From: a virus
IMG/VR virus record: IMGVR_UViG_3300030060_002342
Coordinates: 1 to 64,000 of that record
Length of the DNA stretch: 64,000 nt
Strand: one strand, 5' to 3'
Position 1 is the first letter of the stretch; each line of letters opens with the position of its first letter. This document shows positions 30,144-38,260 of the stretch, in pieces. Made by a program: the position numbers and the translations under genes. The notes beneath the pieces are model-generated. The model did no database searches and was not told where the DNA came from. It saw only the letters and a program-made list of their open reading frames with translations.

Positions 30144-30458
30144 ATGAAGACAGATAAATTTAATGAGATAGTGCATGAGTTAGATACACACGCACAAGAA
30201 ACTATGAATGCTAAAGGTCCTGAGTATACAGTGCAGGACGAAGATGTGTTAAACAATTTTAAAGCTACAGCTAAAAAGCTAGGTGTAGATCCTTTAATTG
30301 TTTGGTATGCTTACTTTGATAAGCAAGTTAGTTCAGTTGCTGCTCACGTTAGCAACCATGATCTAAATAAAGCAGAACCTATGATTAGTAGGTTTGGTGA
30401 TATAATTAACTACGCAAAGCTTGGCTATGCGTTATTTACAGAAAGAGATAAATTATGA
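30144..30458 (+). CDS. Nucleotide-modification-associated (Nmad1/DUF1599-like) protein
   Basis: A 104-residue helical protein. NAKGPEYTVQDEDVLNNFKA (residues 22-41), then KLGVDPLIVWYAYFDKQVSS and MISRFGDIINYAKLGYAL match the pattern of the DUF1599/Nmad1 family, small helical proteins often encoded beside phage nucleotide-modifying enzymes. In this window a ThyA-family gene with a cytosine-type signature is encoded 8 kb downstream. The exact biochemical role of the family is unsettled. Confidence 0.6.
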   Translation: MKTDKFNEIVHELDTHAQETMNAKGPEYTVQDEDVLNNFKATAKKLGVDPLIVWYAYFDKQVSSVAAHVSNHDLNKAEPMISRFGDIINYAKLGYALFTERDKL

Positions 30459-30943
30459 GTACAAGAAACTTAACAATGGTCGTAGACCGAAAACATGCAG
30501 AAAATCATGAACTTGGTTTTGCTGCTCCACCACAGGTGTACAGTGACAAAAGCTACGTAAATATGTATTTACATCATGATGGTTACCCACAATGGCAAGG
30601 TGTACAAATAGCAAACTGGGTTAAAGCTAATGCTAGACAAGATGGTAGTGCTATAGCTGCAAAGCTAGTACACGATATGTACTATGACAGTTGCTATTTA
30701 TATGCAGACCCAGATAATATAGACCATCATTATACTTACGTAATATGGACAGGTAAAGATGATATATGGATTAGTTGCTACGATCAGTACAGTAGTAAGA
30801 ATATATTTGTAAGTCAACCTGATAGAATTATAGAAAGATACAGTGATGATATGGACTATACTGATTTTGCTGGCGGTGAAATAAGACATGAAGATAGTAA
30901 GATAGCTTCTGCTAGAAAACTAATTGATTTATTACAAAGCTAA
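30455..30943 (+). CDS. Conserved phage protein of the 'HWDGYP' type
   Basis: A 162-residue protein starting MSTRNLTMVVDRKHAENHEL. The segment VNMYLHHDGYPQWQGVQIAN corresponds to the 'Y-H-W-D-G-Y-P' block of a small family common in phages and plasmids, whose members begin MSTRS. The rest is beta-rich with Tyr/Asp clusters. Function unknown. Its stop lies inside copy 5 of the 32-bp element. Confidence 0.65.
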   Translation: MSTRNLTMVVDRKHAENHELGFAAPPQVYSDKSYVNMYLHHDGYPQWQGVQIANWVKANARQDGSAIAAKLVHDMYYDSCYLYADPDNIDHHYTYVIWTGKDDIWISCYDQYSSKNIFVSQPDRIIERYSDDMDYTDFAGGEIRHEDSKIASARKLIDLLQS

Positions 30944-30963
30944 TACGAATAAAGATGGATAAT
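30932..30963 (+). promoter_or_regulatory. 32-bp early element, copy 5
   Basis: TTACAAAGCTAATACGAA, TAAAGA, then TGGATAAT. It overlaps the end of the upstream gene and contains the first possible ATG of the next (inside GATGGATAAT). If it is a promoter, the real start is probably the ATG at 30970. Confidence 0.7.
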
Positions 30964-31269
30964 GATAATATGATGCCCAAAGATTTTTACAATAAAAAAA
31001 GGCTTGATGAGCTAGCTGATAAAGTATTAGATATACTAATACAAAAAGCTCAACAACCACAGTGGCATCAGTATAATACACCTATGACACTAGGTGAATT
31101 AATAAAAGGACATTTGCCATTTAAAGAAACAACTGAAGAGTTCTTAGTATCTGAAATGGCTAGGCTAACTACATTACTTAATATGTATGAAGCTCAAGAA
31201 GAATATATGAAAGCAGCTATAATAAAAAGAAAACTAGATGCTATAACCAATAAACTAAATAACCTATGA
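30955..31269 (+). CDS. Small helical early protein
   Basis: 104 residues from ATG 30955. The start at 30970 or 30973 (MMPKDFYNKKRLDELADKVL) is equally likely, because 30955 lies within copy 5 of the 32-bp element. The C-terminus, LLNMYEAQEEYMKAAIIKRKLDAI split across residues 77-100, resembles a UVR-type helical hairpin. Its stop overlaps the ligase start by 4 bp. Function unknown. Confidence 0.6.
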   Translation: MDNDNMMPKDFYNKKRLDELADKVLDILIQKAQQPQWHQYNTPMTLGELIKGHLPFKETTEEFLVSEMARLTTLLNMYEAQEEYMKAAIIKRKLDAITNKLNNL

Positions 31270-32138
31270 CAAAACCTATGCTAGCACACAAGTATGACGA
31301 CAAGCGAGTAGACTGGTCTCAACCTGTGTATATACAACCTAAACTCGACGGCGTTCGCTGTATAATAAAACGAGTATCAGACTTTCCTGGCCAAGAAAAC
31401 TTGGCATCATACAGCGTAAAAGCTTATTCACGTACAGGTAAAGAATTTAAAAATGTCAGGCATATTACAAATGCTTTGAAAGGATTTTTCTTTCATAACC
31501 CTGACACAGTGCTTGATGGCGAATTATACAACCACAAGCTTAAAAACGATTTTGAAAAAATTATATCATTAGTTCGTAAGCAAAAGCCTACCGATACTGA
31601 CAGACTTGATGCTCAACATCTTGTACAATTTCATTGCTACGATTATGTTGATGGCAATTACGAAAGCTACAAAGCTCGTATGCACAACCTTGTCTGCTCT
31701 AATATTTACGATGCGCAGATAAAGTATGTGCCTGCAAAGCTAGTTGATAGCTACAATTATGCTAGAGATATACACGCCACGTTCTTAAGTGAGGGCTACG
31801 AAGGCTCTATCATAAGGCTTGATGGTCTGTACAAACACGGTAGGTCTTACGACTTAATGAAATTCAAAGACTTCAGCGATACTGAAGCAACAATCATAGG
31901 TTATGAATTAGGTAAAGGTAAAAGGACAGGCACACTTGGCAAGTTCATTATGCTAGATGACGAAGGTATACAGTTCGGTTGTCCACCGGGTAAAGGTTAT
32001 ACCTACAAGGATTTAGCTAAAATGCTCAGTGAAATAGACTCTTATGTTGGCAAGCGTGCTACCTTTACTTATTTTCAACGAACACAAGCAGGTTCATACA
32101 GACACCCGCTATTTAAATGTATACGTAATTATGAGTAA
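31266..32138 (+). CDS. ATP-dependent DNA ligase
   Basis: A 290-residue protein (T7 ligase is 359). Nucleotidyltransferase motifs in order: motif I QPKLDGVRCIIKR (catalytic Lys about residue 26), motif III VLDGELYNH (about 82), motif IV GYEGSIIRLDG (about 180) and motif V YDLMKFKDFSD (about 197). A C-terminal OB-like domain follows. It would seal nicks during phage replication and recombination, acting with the primase-helicase and ERF/exonuclease encoded downstream. Confidence 0.88.
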   Translation: MTKPMLAHKYDDKRVDWSQPVYIQPKLDGVRCIIKRVSDFPGQENLASYSVKAYSRTGKEFKNVRHITNALKGFFFHNPDTVLDGELYNHKLKNDFEKIISLVRKQKPTDTDRLDAQHLVQFHCYDYVDGNYESYKARMHNLVCSNIYDAQIKYVPAKLVDSYNYARDIHATFLSEGYEGSIIRLDGLYKHGRSYDLMKFKDFSDTEATIIGYELGKGKRTGTLGKFIMLDDEGIQFGCPPGKGYTYKDLAKMLSEIDSYVGKRATFTYFQRTQAGSYRHPLFKCIRNYE

Positions 32139-32241
32139 ATTAATATGGCAACTATACAATGACAACTTAATATCAGAAGAGGTAGCAAACCTTTTACTAG
32201 ATAAACATTATAATAGATTAAACCACAAAAGATATAAATGA
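32131..32241 (+). CDS. Small early peptide, unknown
   Basis: 36 residues from ATG 32131 (MSKLIWQLYNDNLISEEVAN), overlapping the ligase stop by 8 bp and the next start by 4 bp. A single amphipathic helix with a basic end (HYNRLNHKRYK). Tight overlaps on both sides support translation. Function unknown. Confidence 0.5.
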   Translation: MSKLIWQLYNDNLISEEVANLLLDKHYNRLNHKRYK

Positions 32242-32768
32242 ATATATTTTATTTAGATAAATGCCCAGTTAAAGCTGCGCAGTTACAATATAATAAACAT
32301 GTAGTGAAAATGATACTCGAGTCAGCCCAGATGCTGTGTACTGCTCATCACTGTTACGGTGATAGAGATCAGAAAGAGAACGTCCCATATAAGCAAGCGC
32401 ACTTGAACCACCCATCTACGATATGGGCTAGACAGTCAAGATCAACTTATATGTGGTTGTATGAGCATATGCTAGCTCTGGGCCACGAGTACACAAAACG
32501 ATATGGTAAAACACATTTAACAATAACTAAATGCAAAGACTTTTTGGCTAAACCGCCAGTGCATATACAAGGTGATGAGTTTACTCAACCACCACAAGCT
32601 ATGCCCGAAGAGTTTAAGCGTGCTTGTGCTATACACGCGTATTGGCTATACTATGTATACGATAAAAAACATATAGCGCATAACAAAGAAAAATTATATG
32701 ATAGTAGATTTATTCAAAATAATTTTGGTTACTGCGACGATTTATCATGCAGAACCGCAACAAACTGA
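32238..32768 (+). CDS. Conserved phage protein, 'MNIF-LD / KHVVKM-LE-AQ' family
   Basis: A 176-residue protein starting MNIFYLDKCPVKAAQLQYNK, then HVVKMILESAQMLCTAHH, which is the signature of a conserved family in T4-like and marine phages. Family members are often annotated only as hypothetical, sometimes as pyrimidine-dimer-glycosylase-like. Conserved His and Cys residues (KHVVKM, CTAHHCYG) may bind metal. Later segments (HPSTIWARQSRSTYMWLYEH) keep the family spacing. A nucleic-acid role is possible but unproven. Confidence 0.65.
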   Translation: MNIFYLDKCPVKAAQLQYNKHVVKMILESAQMLCTAHHCYGDRDQKENVPYKQAHLNHPSTIWARQSRSTYMWLYEHMLALGHEYTKRYGKTHLTITKCKDFLAKPPVHIQGDEFTQPPQAMPEEFKRACAIHAYWLYYVYDKKHIAHNKEKLYDSRFIQNNFGYCDDLSCRTATN

Positions 32769-33039
32769 TGATACACCTTATATAACTGCCTCAGGCATGT
32801 ATATAAACCCTGATTGTCCTCAGTGCCACAGATGGATAGCTGTATCAAGAGATCTTGAAGAGCTTGGTTTTGTTTTTGGTGCTGAAGTAAGAGTTTCAGG
32901 TACAGGTTACCTAGATGGTATATGGACTGTACAAGACAGAATGAACTCAAGATGGACAAACCGCATTGATTTCTTGGTAAACCAAGATATTTCAGGTGGT
33001 AAATGGGAAAACATCAAAATAGAATTATTGTCATACTGA
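32698..33039 (+). CDS. 3D-domain (double-psi barrel) protein, possible cell-wall hydrolase
   Basis: A 113-residue protein with a hydrophobic start (MIVDLFKIILVTATIYHAEP) that could be a signal or anchor. TDDTPYITASGMYINPDCPQ, CHRWIAVSRDLEELGF, GTGYLDGIWTVQDRMNSRWT and RIDFLVNQDI match the 3D/RlpA-like double-psi beta-barrel family, with the conserved Asp residues in DGIW, QDRM and RIDF. Members cut peptidoglycan (MltA, Rpf-linked) or bind it. It overlaps the upstream gene by 71 bp. Its early position suggests wall modification during infection, not final lysis. Confidence 0.7.
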   Translation: MIVDLFKIILVTATIYHAEPQQTDDTPYITASGMYINPDCPQCHRWIAVSRDLEELGFVFGAEVRVSGTGYLDGIWTVQDRMNSRWTNRIDFLVNQDISGGKWENIKIELLSY

Positions 33040-33044
33040 CAATA
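33026..33044. repeat. 8-bp inverted repeat at gene junction
   Basis: TATTGTCA-TAC-TGACAATA, perfect over 8 bp with a 3-base loop, covers the stop codon of the 3D-domain gene and the left end of the 46-bp element. It has no T-run after it, so an operator is as likely as a terminator. Confidence 0.6.
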
Positions 33045-33080
33045 GGTTATAAGATATAATTAGTAATAGGCAAATGTCAC
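33034..33080 (+). promoter_or_regulatory. Candidate promoter, 46-bp shared element (plus copy)
   Basis: TACTGACAATAGG, TATAAGATATAATTAGTAAT, then AGGCAAATGTCAC. It is the counterpart of 26163-26118 on the minus strand, with one single-base gap and few substitutions. TATAAGATATAAT resembles a -10 region. The element runs into the ATG of the next gene (33074). Confidence 0.65.
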
Positions 33081-33709
33081 AAGATAGAAACTTAAAATGG
33101 TTAAATGATAGACGCATCGTATATAGGAGAGATCCTATAAATGATGTGCCTACCATTGAAACCAAACAATATAAATACTACGAAAATGGTACACATGAAT
33201 GTTATCACTTGTTTAATAGCAAGGCTAAGATAACTACATATAAATCATTGAAGTGGCACATGCTTGTATTATATTACTTAAATATAGATGGCGTAGAAAA
33301 TGATTATATATCTTTAGAAGATGATATGCGTTCTGTATTTAACTTTATAGCAAACAAAGAAAATGGTTTTGTAACCTTCTTCATAAAACAGAAAGTATTA
33401 AATGATATGATAGAAGATGTATTTAACCAAGGTGGTGATCCACCTGCAAACAAGCTACGTAAAGTAGTATTTAAACCGTACTCTGGGTTAGACTTGAGTG
33501 GTAAATTAAAAATTGTAGGCCAACTAATAGGCAGATCTAGCATTGATAAGTTTATGATATACGATGCTATGATTGAAATAAGCGATGCTTATAGAAAAAT
33601 TACTATTAGCAGAATAGCTAAGCTTTTAAGATGCTCTGCAAGAACAATACATCGCCATATGAGTGATGATTTAAAACGAGAAAAACGAATATTAAATGAA
33701 AAGTTATAA
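33074..33709 (+). CDS. Helix-turn-helix regulator
   Basis: A 211-residue protein. The N-terminal 150 residues are unrecognised (MSQDRNLKWLNDRRIVYRRD). The C-terminus, ITISRIAKLLRCSARTIHRH followed by MSDDLKREKR, is a clear helix-turn-helix with a basic recognition helix. It overlaps the sigma-factor gene by 14 bp and starts inside the 46-bp shared element, which suggests it is made with, and may autoregulate, the sigma factor and the late promoter copy. Confidence 0.65.
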   Translation: MSQDRNLKWLNDRRIVYRRDPINDVPTIETKQYKYYENGTHECYHLFNSKAKITTYKSLKWHMLVLYYLNIDGVENDYISLEDDMRSVFNFIANKENGFVTFFIKQKVLNDMIEDVFNQGGDPPANKLRKVVFKPYSGLDLSGKLKIVGQLIGRSSIDKFMIYDAMIEISDAYRKITISRIAKLLRCSARTIHRHMSDDLKREKRILNEKL

Positions 33710-34463
33710 CATACAAAATTATATTCGGTGGAAAAAAGACATTGAATATAAAATTAGCAAGTTACCAAAAATAGTAGACAATGATTATACTGTTTGGAAC
33801 AGAGAGCAGATGATTATTGGTTTTACTCCTCTTGTAGAAAATTTATCAAGGAAGTTCTCAACTAGCCAACAAGCTAGCGGAGTAATGGATATACTAGATT
33901 TAATACAAGAAGGTAATTCAGGTTTAGTTAAAGCTGTAGATAGGTTAGACTATACTACACTTTCTGACTCTGACGATCAAGAAAAAACTTTAAAATCATT
34001 TTTATCTAAAAGAATAAAAGGCCACATACGTAGAGCTGTAGATATTAATCGTGGTGACATGAGAATACCTGAACACAAGCTAAATGAAATACGTAGGAAC
34101 TTTGGTAAAGATAAAAAGATGGTTGAAATGTTTTTTAATTCTATATTTTTAAGTATAGATGATAAACCTAAAGATGACGAAAATATGGTTTATCAAATAC
34201 CTGATAAATCAGAACCTTATAATATGAATTTACTAAATATATATTTAAAAGGTTTGATGAGAAAATACCTCAATGAAAAAGAATACGAGGTACTTAGGTT
34301 AAGCTATGGCTTGGACTGTGATAAACACCCTGCGAAGCAAATTGCTGACATATTAAAGATTGAAGGCACTAGCTCTTATGTACGTGTTTCACAACTAAAA
34401 AGGCAAGCTGTAGAAAAACTTATAGAGAATGTCGATCACTCGCAAGTGCTTGATTATCTTTAA
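33696..34463 (+). CDS. Phage sigma-70-like factor
   Basis: A 255-residue protein. Region 2-like sequence is seen at MDILDLIQEGNSGLVKAVDR then FLSKRIKGHIRRAVDI (about residues 65-115), and region 4 at LNEKEYEVLRLSYGLDCDKH then PAKQIADILKIEGTSSYVRV and SQLKRQAVEKL (about 190-240), including its helix-turn-helix. No region 1.1 is present, and region 3 is short. It would bind host core RNA polymerase and direct it to phage promoters, possibly the 32-bp or 46-bp elements found here. It is co-transcribed with the upstream HTH protein. Confidence 0.85.
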   Translation: MKSYNIQNYIRWKKDIEYKISKLPKIVDNDYTVWNREQMIIGFTPLVENLSRKFSTSQQASGVMDILDLIQEGNSGLVKAVDRLDYTTLSDSDDQEKTLKSFLSKRIKGHIRRAVDINRGDMRIPEHKLNEIRRNFGKDKKMVEMFFNSIFLSIDDKPKDDENMVYQIPDKSEPYNMNLLNIYLKGLMRKYLNEKEYEVLRLSYGLDCDKHPAKQIADILKIEGTSSYVRVSQLKRQAVEKLIENVDHSQVLDYL

Positions 34464-34470
34464 GTTATGG

Positions 34471-34499
34471 AGTGAACTATATGTTAAATTGTGTTCACT
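34471..34499. terminator. Inverted repeat after the sigma-factor gene
   Basis: AGTGAAC (34471-34477) and GTTCACT (34493-34499) are perfect 7-bp arms separated by 15 AT-rich bases. It lies 8 bp past the sigma stop, in a 72-bp gap before the recombination genes. The long loop makes an operator as likely as a terminator. Confidence 0.4.
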
Positions 34500-34535
34500 A
34501 ATATGTAATTATAATAAAGACTAAAATTAAATTAT

Positions 34536-35051
34536 ATGACTTTACAACAAAAGCTGGCGCAAGTCCAGACTGAGTTTAAATCTAAAAAATCTAGATTTAA
34601 TTCCTTCGGCAAATATTATTTCCGATCAGCCGAAGACATCTTAGAAGCAATCAAACCGTTTTTATTGAAGTACGGTATTACCGTAACTGTTGACGAAGAA
34701 TTAATCGTCGAAGGTCCTGTACCTGTGATTAAGACTACAGCAACTATACATGATGAGAAAGGCATGACAATGCAAACCTCAGCTATAGTAGGAGTAGACT
34801 TAAATCAGAAGGGTATGCAAGTACCACAGCAGTTTGGTAGTGCAAGTTCATACGGTAAAAAATATGCTTTAGGAAATTTATTTTTAATAGATGATACTCA
34901 AGATTCTGATGCAACTAATAAACACAATAAAGACAAACTACAGGATATTAATAAAGCTGTAGACTATGTTAAGTCTGGTGGTAAAATAGATGCGATCAAG
35001 AAAAAGTATCAGTTAACACCTGAACAGGAAAAGCAATTAACAACGATATAA
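34536..35051 (+). CDS. erf: ERF-family single-strand annealing protein
   Basis: A 171-residue protein (MTLQQKLAQVQTEFKSKKSR). Conserved segments FNSFGKYYFRSAEDILEAIK, LLKYGITVTVDEEL and FGSASSYGKKYALGNLFLID with DDTQDSDA match the ERF superfamily, including its Gly-Tyr-rich core. It anneals complementary single strands in phage recombination and genome concatemer formation. It is encoded directly before its likely partner, an exonuclease (1-bp spacing), and close to SSB. Confidence 0.85.
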   Translation: MTLQQKLAQVQTEFKSKKSRFNSFGKYYFRSAEDILEAIKPFLLKYGITVTVDEELIVEGPVPVIKTTATIHDEKGMTMQTSAIVGVDLNQKGMQVPQQFGSASSYGKKYALGNLFLIDDTQDSDATNKHNKDKLQDINKAVDYVKSGGKIDAIKKKYQLTPEQEKQLTTI

Positions 35052-35783
35052 ATGAAAAAGGAAAAAGTACTACAGAAGCTTCGTAATGATGAAGATTATT
35101 ATGGAGAGTTTGGTAGGAAATATTTAAGCAACTCAGACATAGGTACATTACTTAAAAACCCTTTGGCTTTTGGTGAACCAAGCAAGCCATCGTCAGCGTT
35201 TCTAGTAGGTGGTTATTTTCATACTGCAATACTTGAGCCAGATAAACTCAAGAAGTATAAGATAATACCCGCAACAACTAGAAATACTAAGGTTTATAAA
35301 GAAATGTCAGGCGGTGAGTTATGTTTATTACAACACGAAGTTGATATGATTGAGGCTATGGTCGATAAGATGATTAGCAACAACATATGCAACGGTATAA
35401 TTAACAGCAAAGGTAACGAGTTTGAAGTACCTGGTATATCAAAGCTTAATAAGTATATGTGGAAAGGTAAAGCAGATATTGTATGTCACGATGAACAACT
35501 TGTAGTTGATTTAAAAACTACGGCAGATATACATAAATTTAAAAGCTCTGCTTATCGTTACAATTACGACTCACAAGCTTATATATACAGAAAGCTATTT
35601 AATTATGATATGTTATTCGTTGTAATAGATAAGACTACCCATCAAATAGGTATGTTTGACTGTTCGCCTGAGTTTTATGCATCAGGTAAAGATAAGGTTG
35701 ATAGAGCAGAAGAAGCTTATGAGCTGTTCTATAAAACCAAGGACTTTAATCCAAAACAATATTTCATAAGCAAAACACTTTAA
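35052..35783 (+). CDS. PD-(D/E)XK exonuclease (RecE/Cas4-like)
   Basis: A 243-residue protein. YLSNSDIGTLLKNPLAFGEP matches the N-terminal signature of RecE/PDDEXK_12 nucleases; HTAILEP gives the first His/Glu, and GKADIVCHDEQLVVDLKTTA the catalytic D..D-L-K core (about residues 138-160), followed by the QAYIYRKL motif helix. Paired with the ERF annealing protein it would form a phage recombination module: the exonuclease exposes a strand that ERF anneals. Confidence 0.82.
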   Translation: MKKEKVLQKLRNDEDYYGEFGRKYLSNSDIGTLLKNPLAFGEPSKPSSAFLVGGYFHTAILEPDKLKKYKIIPATTRNTKVYKEMSGGELCLLQHEVDMIEAMVDKMISNNICNGIINSKGNEFEVPGISKLNKYMWKGKADIVCHDEQLVVDLKTTADIHKFKSSAYRYNYDSQAYIYRKLFNYDMLFVVIDKTTHQIGMFDCSPEFYASGKDKVDRAEEAYELFYKTKDFNPKQYFISKTL

Positions 35784-35792
35784 TTTAATAAT

Positions 35793-35960
35793 ATGGCAAG
35801 AACAAGAAAAAGAACTTGTGACGTCTCAGGCGTTACAACGAGTACCAATAACTTTTATGCAAATCAATCACACGTAAAAGCTGTTGATAATTTAAGAAGA
35901 GGCACAGGAGCTACAAAAGCTCAAATGTCTAGAATGTTTAACCAATTAAATACTTATTAA
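35793..35960 (+). CDS. Small basic protein, unknown
   Basis: 55 residues from ATG 35793 (MARTRKRTCDVSGVTTSTNN) to MFNQLNTY, basic and helical at the end (NLRRGTGATKAQMSRMF). It fills the gap between the exonuclease and SSB genes with 9-bp and 1-bp spacings, fitting a real gene. It may bind nucleic acid. Confidence 0.5.
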   Translation: MARTRKRTCDVSGVTTSTNNFYANQSHVKAVDNLRRGTGATKAQMSRMFNQLNTY

Positions 35961-35961
35961 T

Positions 35962-36276
35962 ATGGCGAGTATAATAGCTACAAGTATTGACCTTACTAAA
36001 ATACCTAAAGATAAAATTATCGAAGGTAAGAAAGGTAAATACTTACCAATTACTATTACACTTAACGACGAACTAGATCAGTTTGGTAACAACGGACCTG
36101 TTATCGTTCAACAAACGAAAGAGGAAAGAGAAGCTAAGACTGAAAAGGTTTACCTCGGTAATGTGAAAGTAGTATGGACTAACGACAATAATGTTGGCGT
36201 TGCTCCAAGACAAGATCAGCCAGCTCAAGCAGCACCAGTTGCAGCAGCTGCACCAGTAGATGATTTACCATTTTAA
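35962..36276 (+). CDS. ssb: Single-stranded-DNA-binding protein (SSB-like)
   Basis: A 104-residue protein. An OB-like beta core (KYLPITITLNDELDQFGNNG, VYLGNVKVVWTND) is followed by an Ala/Pro/Gln-rich linker (APRQDQPAQAAPVAAAAP) and the acidic tip VDDLPF. That last motif is the hallmark of SSB C-termini, which recruit replication and repair partners. It precedes the primase-helicase gene by 9 bp. It is short for an SSB, but phage SSBs often are. Confidence 0.75.
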   Translation: MASIIATSIDLTKIPKDKIIEGKKGKYLPITITLNDELDQFGNNGPVIVQQTKEEREAKTEKVYLGNVKVVWTNDNNVGVAPRQDQPAQAAPVAAAAPVDDLPF

Positions 36277-36285
36277 ATATTATAG

Positions 36286-38010
36286 ATGCAAGTAGAAGAA
36301 AGAGAGATCAATGGATTTAAGATTGACCAGTTCAATCAATATGGCCTAGAAGTGGGTAAGACACAGGGGATTTGTCCTCTGTGTTCTCACGACAGGAAAC
36401 CCAAGAACCAGAAGCTTAAATGCTCTAGTTATGATTGGGAACGTGGTCTCGGTACTTGCCACAACTGTAATTCAACTTATCAGCTACATACTTACGAACG
36501 TAAGGGTACTAGCGATCGTGAATACGTTCGCCCGAGTTTCTCTACAAAAACTCACAAAGCACCCAGTAGTAAAGTTGTAGAATGGTTTAAGTCAAGAGGA
36601 ATATCTCAAGGTACTTTAGAGGATTTAAATGTCTCTGAAGGCCTTGAGTTTATGCCTCAAACTGGCAAGCAAGAGAACACGATAAAGTTTAATTACTTTA
36701 TGGGTAACAAGCTTATCAATATAAAATATAGAGACGGTGCTAAAAACTTTAAGTTATATAAAGGTGCTGAAAAAGTATTTTATAATATTAACAGTATTGT
36801 TAATCATGAAAGCTGTGTTATTGTAGAAGGTGAGATAGATGCTCTATCATTACACGAGGCAGGTGTGCCTAACGTAATATCTGTACCTAACGGTGCAACG
36901 TTAAATCACAACAACCTAGATTATCTAGACAACTGTATAGATTACTTTGATGACAAAGAAAAAATTATACTAGCTGTCGATGCAGATGAACCTGGTCAAA
37001 TGCTTAAACAAGAGTTTATACGTAGACTAGGTGCTGAAAACTGTTATATTGTAGATTTTCTAGACTGTAAAGATGCTAATGAATACTTGATCAAACATGG
37101 CAAAGAGGCTTTGGCCAGTGCTATACACGATGCTCAACAAGTTCCATTAGAAAATGTAACAACACTTAAAAACGTAGAAAATGACCTTAAAGACTTTGTT
37201 AAACACGGTTTTAAACCGGGCTTCCAAGTTGGCCTCAAGAATTTTGACGAAATATTCAGCACTTATACTGGACAGTTTATTACTGTTACTGGTATTCCTA
37301 GTAGTGGCAAATCTGATTTTGTCGATCAAATGGTTGTAGGTTATAACAAGATGTATGGTTGGAAGACTGCATTTGCTAGTCCTGAAAACCAGCCAATATA
37401 TCTACATACTCACAAGTTAATGCGTAAGTGTTGGGGTGATATGCCATCTCCACACGACATAGGTGGTGGTAAGTGGAATCAAGTAGCAGATCATGTAAAT
37501 GATAACTTTTATTTCATTGATATGGATAAATATAGTTTAGAGTCAGTACTACGTAAAGGCGCTGAGCTAGTTAAACGTAAAGGTATTAAATGCCTGGTTA
37601 TAGATCCGTATAACAAAGTAAGAGATACAAACGCGGTGTCAGATGATGTCAACAGATATACTATGGATTATCTATCTAAGATAGAATCGTTTTGTAAAAA
37701 GTATGATGTTTTAACATTTATAGTAGCTCATCCGACTAAGATGCCAAGAGAAAACGGTAAGATGGTAGAACCTAATATGTATAACATAAAGGGTGGTGGC
37801 GAATGGTATGATGCAAGTTATCACGGTTTACTAGTACACAGAGATTATGAAGCTAAAAATACTAAAGTAAAAGTATTAAAAGTTAAGTTTCAAAACCTAG
37901 GTGAAAACGGTGCCGAAGCATTTTTCACATGGGAACCTAAGTCAGGTTCTTTTGTACCGCAAGTTAATGTATTAGACGAAAAGAATGACAGCGGCCTTCC
38001 GTGGGAATAA
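36286..38010 (+). CDS. T7-type bifunctional primase-helicase
   Basis: 574 residues. An N-terminal zinc finger has C-x-x-C at GICPLCSHDRK and a second pair in LGTCHNCNST (Cys about residues 25-65). A TOPRIM domain follows: VIVEGEIDALSLHEAG (about 180) and IILAVDADEPGQML (about 225). The RecA-like helicase has Walker A VTGIPSSGKSDF (about 340), Walker B KCLVIDPYNKV (about 445) and a later helicase motif VAHPTKM. It unwinds DNA and primes lagging-strand synthesis at the fork. No DNA polymerase is present in the window. Confidence 0.92.
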   Translation: MQVEEREINGFKIDQFNQYGLEVGKTQGICPLCSHDRKPKNQKLKCSSYDWERGLGTCHNCNSTYQLHTYERKGTSDREYVRPSFSTKTHKAPSSKVVEWFKSRGISQGTLEDLNVSEGLEFMPQTGKQENTIKFNYFMGNKLINIKYRDGAKNFKLYKGAEKVFYNINSIVNHESCVIVEGEIDALSLHEAGVPNVISVPNGATLNHNNLDYLDNCIDYFDDKEKIILAVDADEPGQMLKQEFIRRLGAENCYIVDFLDCKDANEYLIKHGKEALASAIHDAQQVPLENVTTLKNVENDLKDFVKHGFKPGFQVGLKNFDEIFSTYTGQFITVTGIPSSGKSDFVDQMVVGYNKMYGWKTAFASPENQPIYLHTHKLMRKCWGDMPSPHDIGGGKWNQVADHVNDNFYFIDMDKYSLESVLRKGAELVKRKGIKCLVIDPYNKVRDTNAVSDDVNRYTMDYLSKIESFCKKYDVLTFIVAHPTKMPRENGKMVEPNMYNIKGGGEWYDASYHGLLVHRDYEAKNTKVKVLKVKFQNLGENGAEAFFTWEPKSGSFVPQVNVLDEKNDSGLPWE

Positions 38011-38020
38011 AAAGTATGGC

Positions 38021-38260
38021 ATGGGTAGTTATACCCCTAGCACAGAAGAAATGAAAGCTAGCACATGGTGTCATAAAAACGATATATGTATAACTCCAAG
38101 AGCTATTAAATATGGCGAACGTATATGGGTTGTAGATATTGAAAAAGGTAAATACCCTAACCGAAGATTATTAGGTACGTCTGATCCTTACGGTCCGACT
38201 ACAATATGGGAAAAGGTATTTGAATATAAATTATTTTATTATAAGAAGTATGCGAAATAA
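38021..38260 (+). CDS. Small conserved phage protein 'MGSYTPS-EEMK-STWC'
   Basis: The start at ATG 38021 (MGSYTPSTEEMKASTWCHKN) is preferred over the in-frame ATG 37985, which overlaps the primase-helicase, because the family I recall begins M-G-x-Y-T-P. The protein has 79 residues and is beta-rich (ICITPRAIKYGERIWVVDIE). It overlaps the ThyA-family gene by 11 bp. Function unknown. Confidence 0.6.
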   Translation: MGSYTPSTEEMKASTWCHKNDICITPRAIKYGERIWVVDIEKGKYPNRRLLGTSDPYGPTTIWEKVFEYKLFYYKKYAK

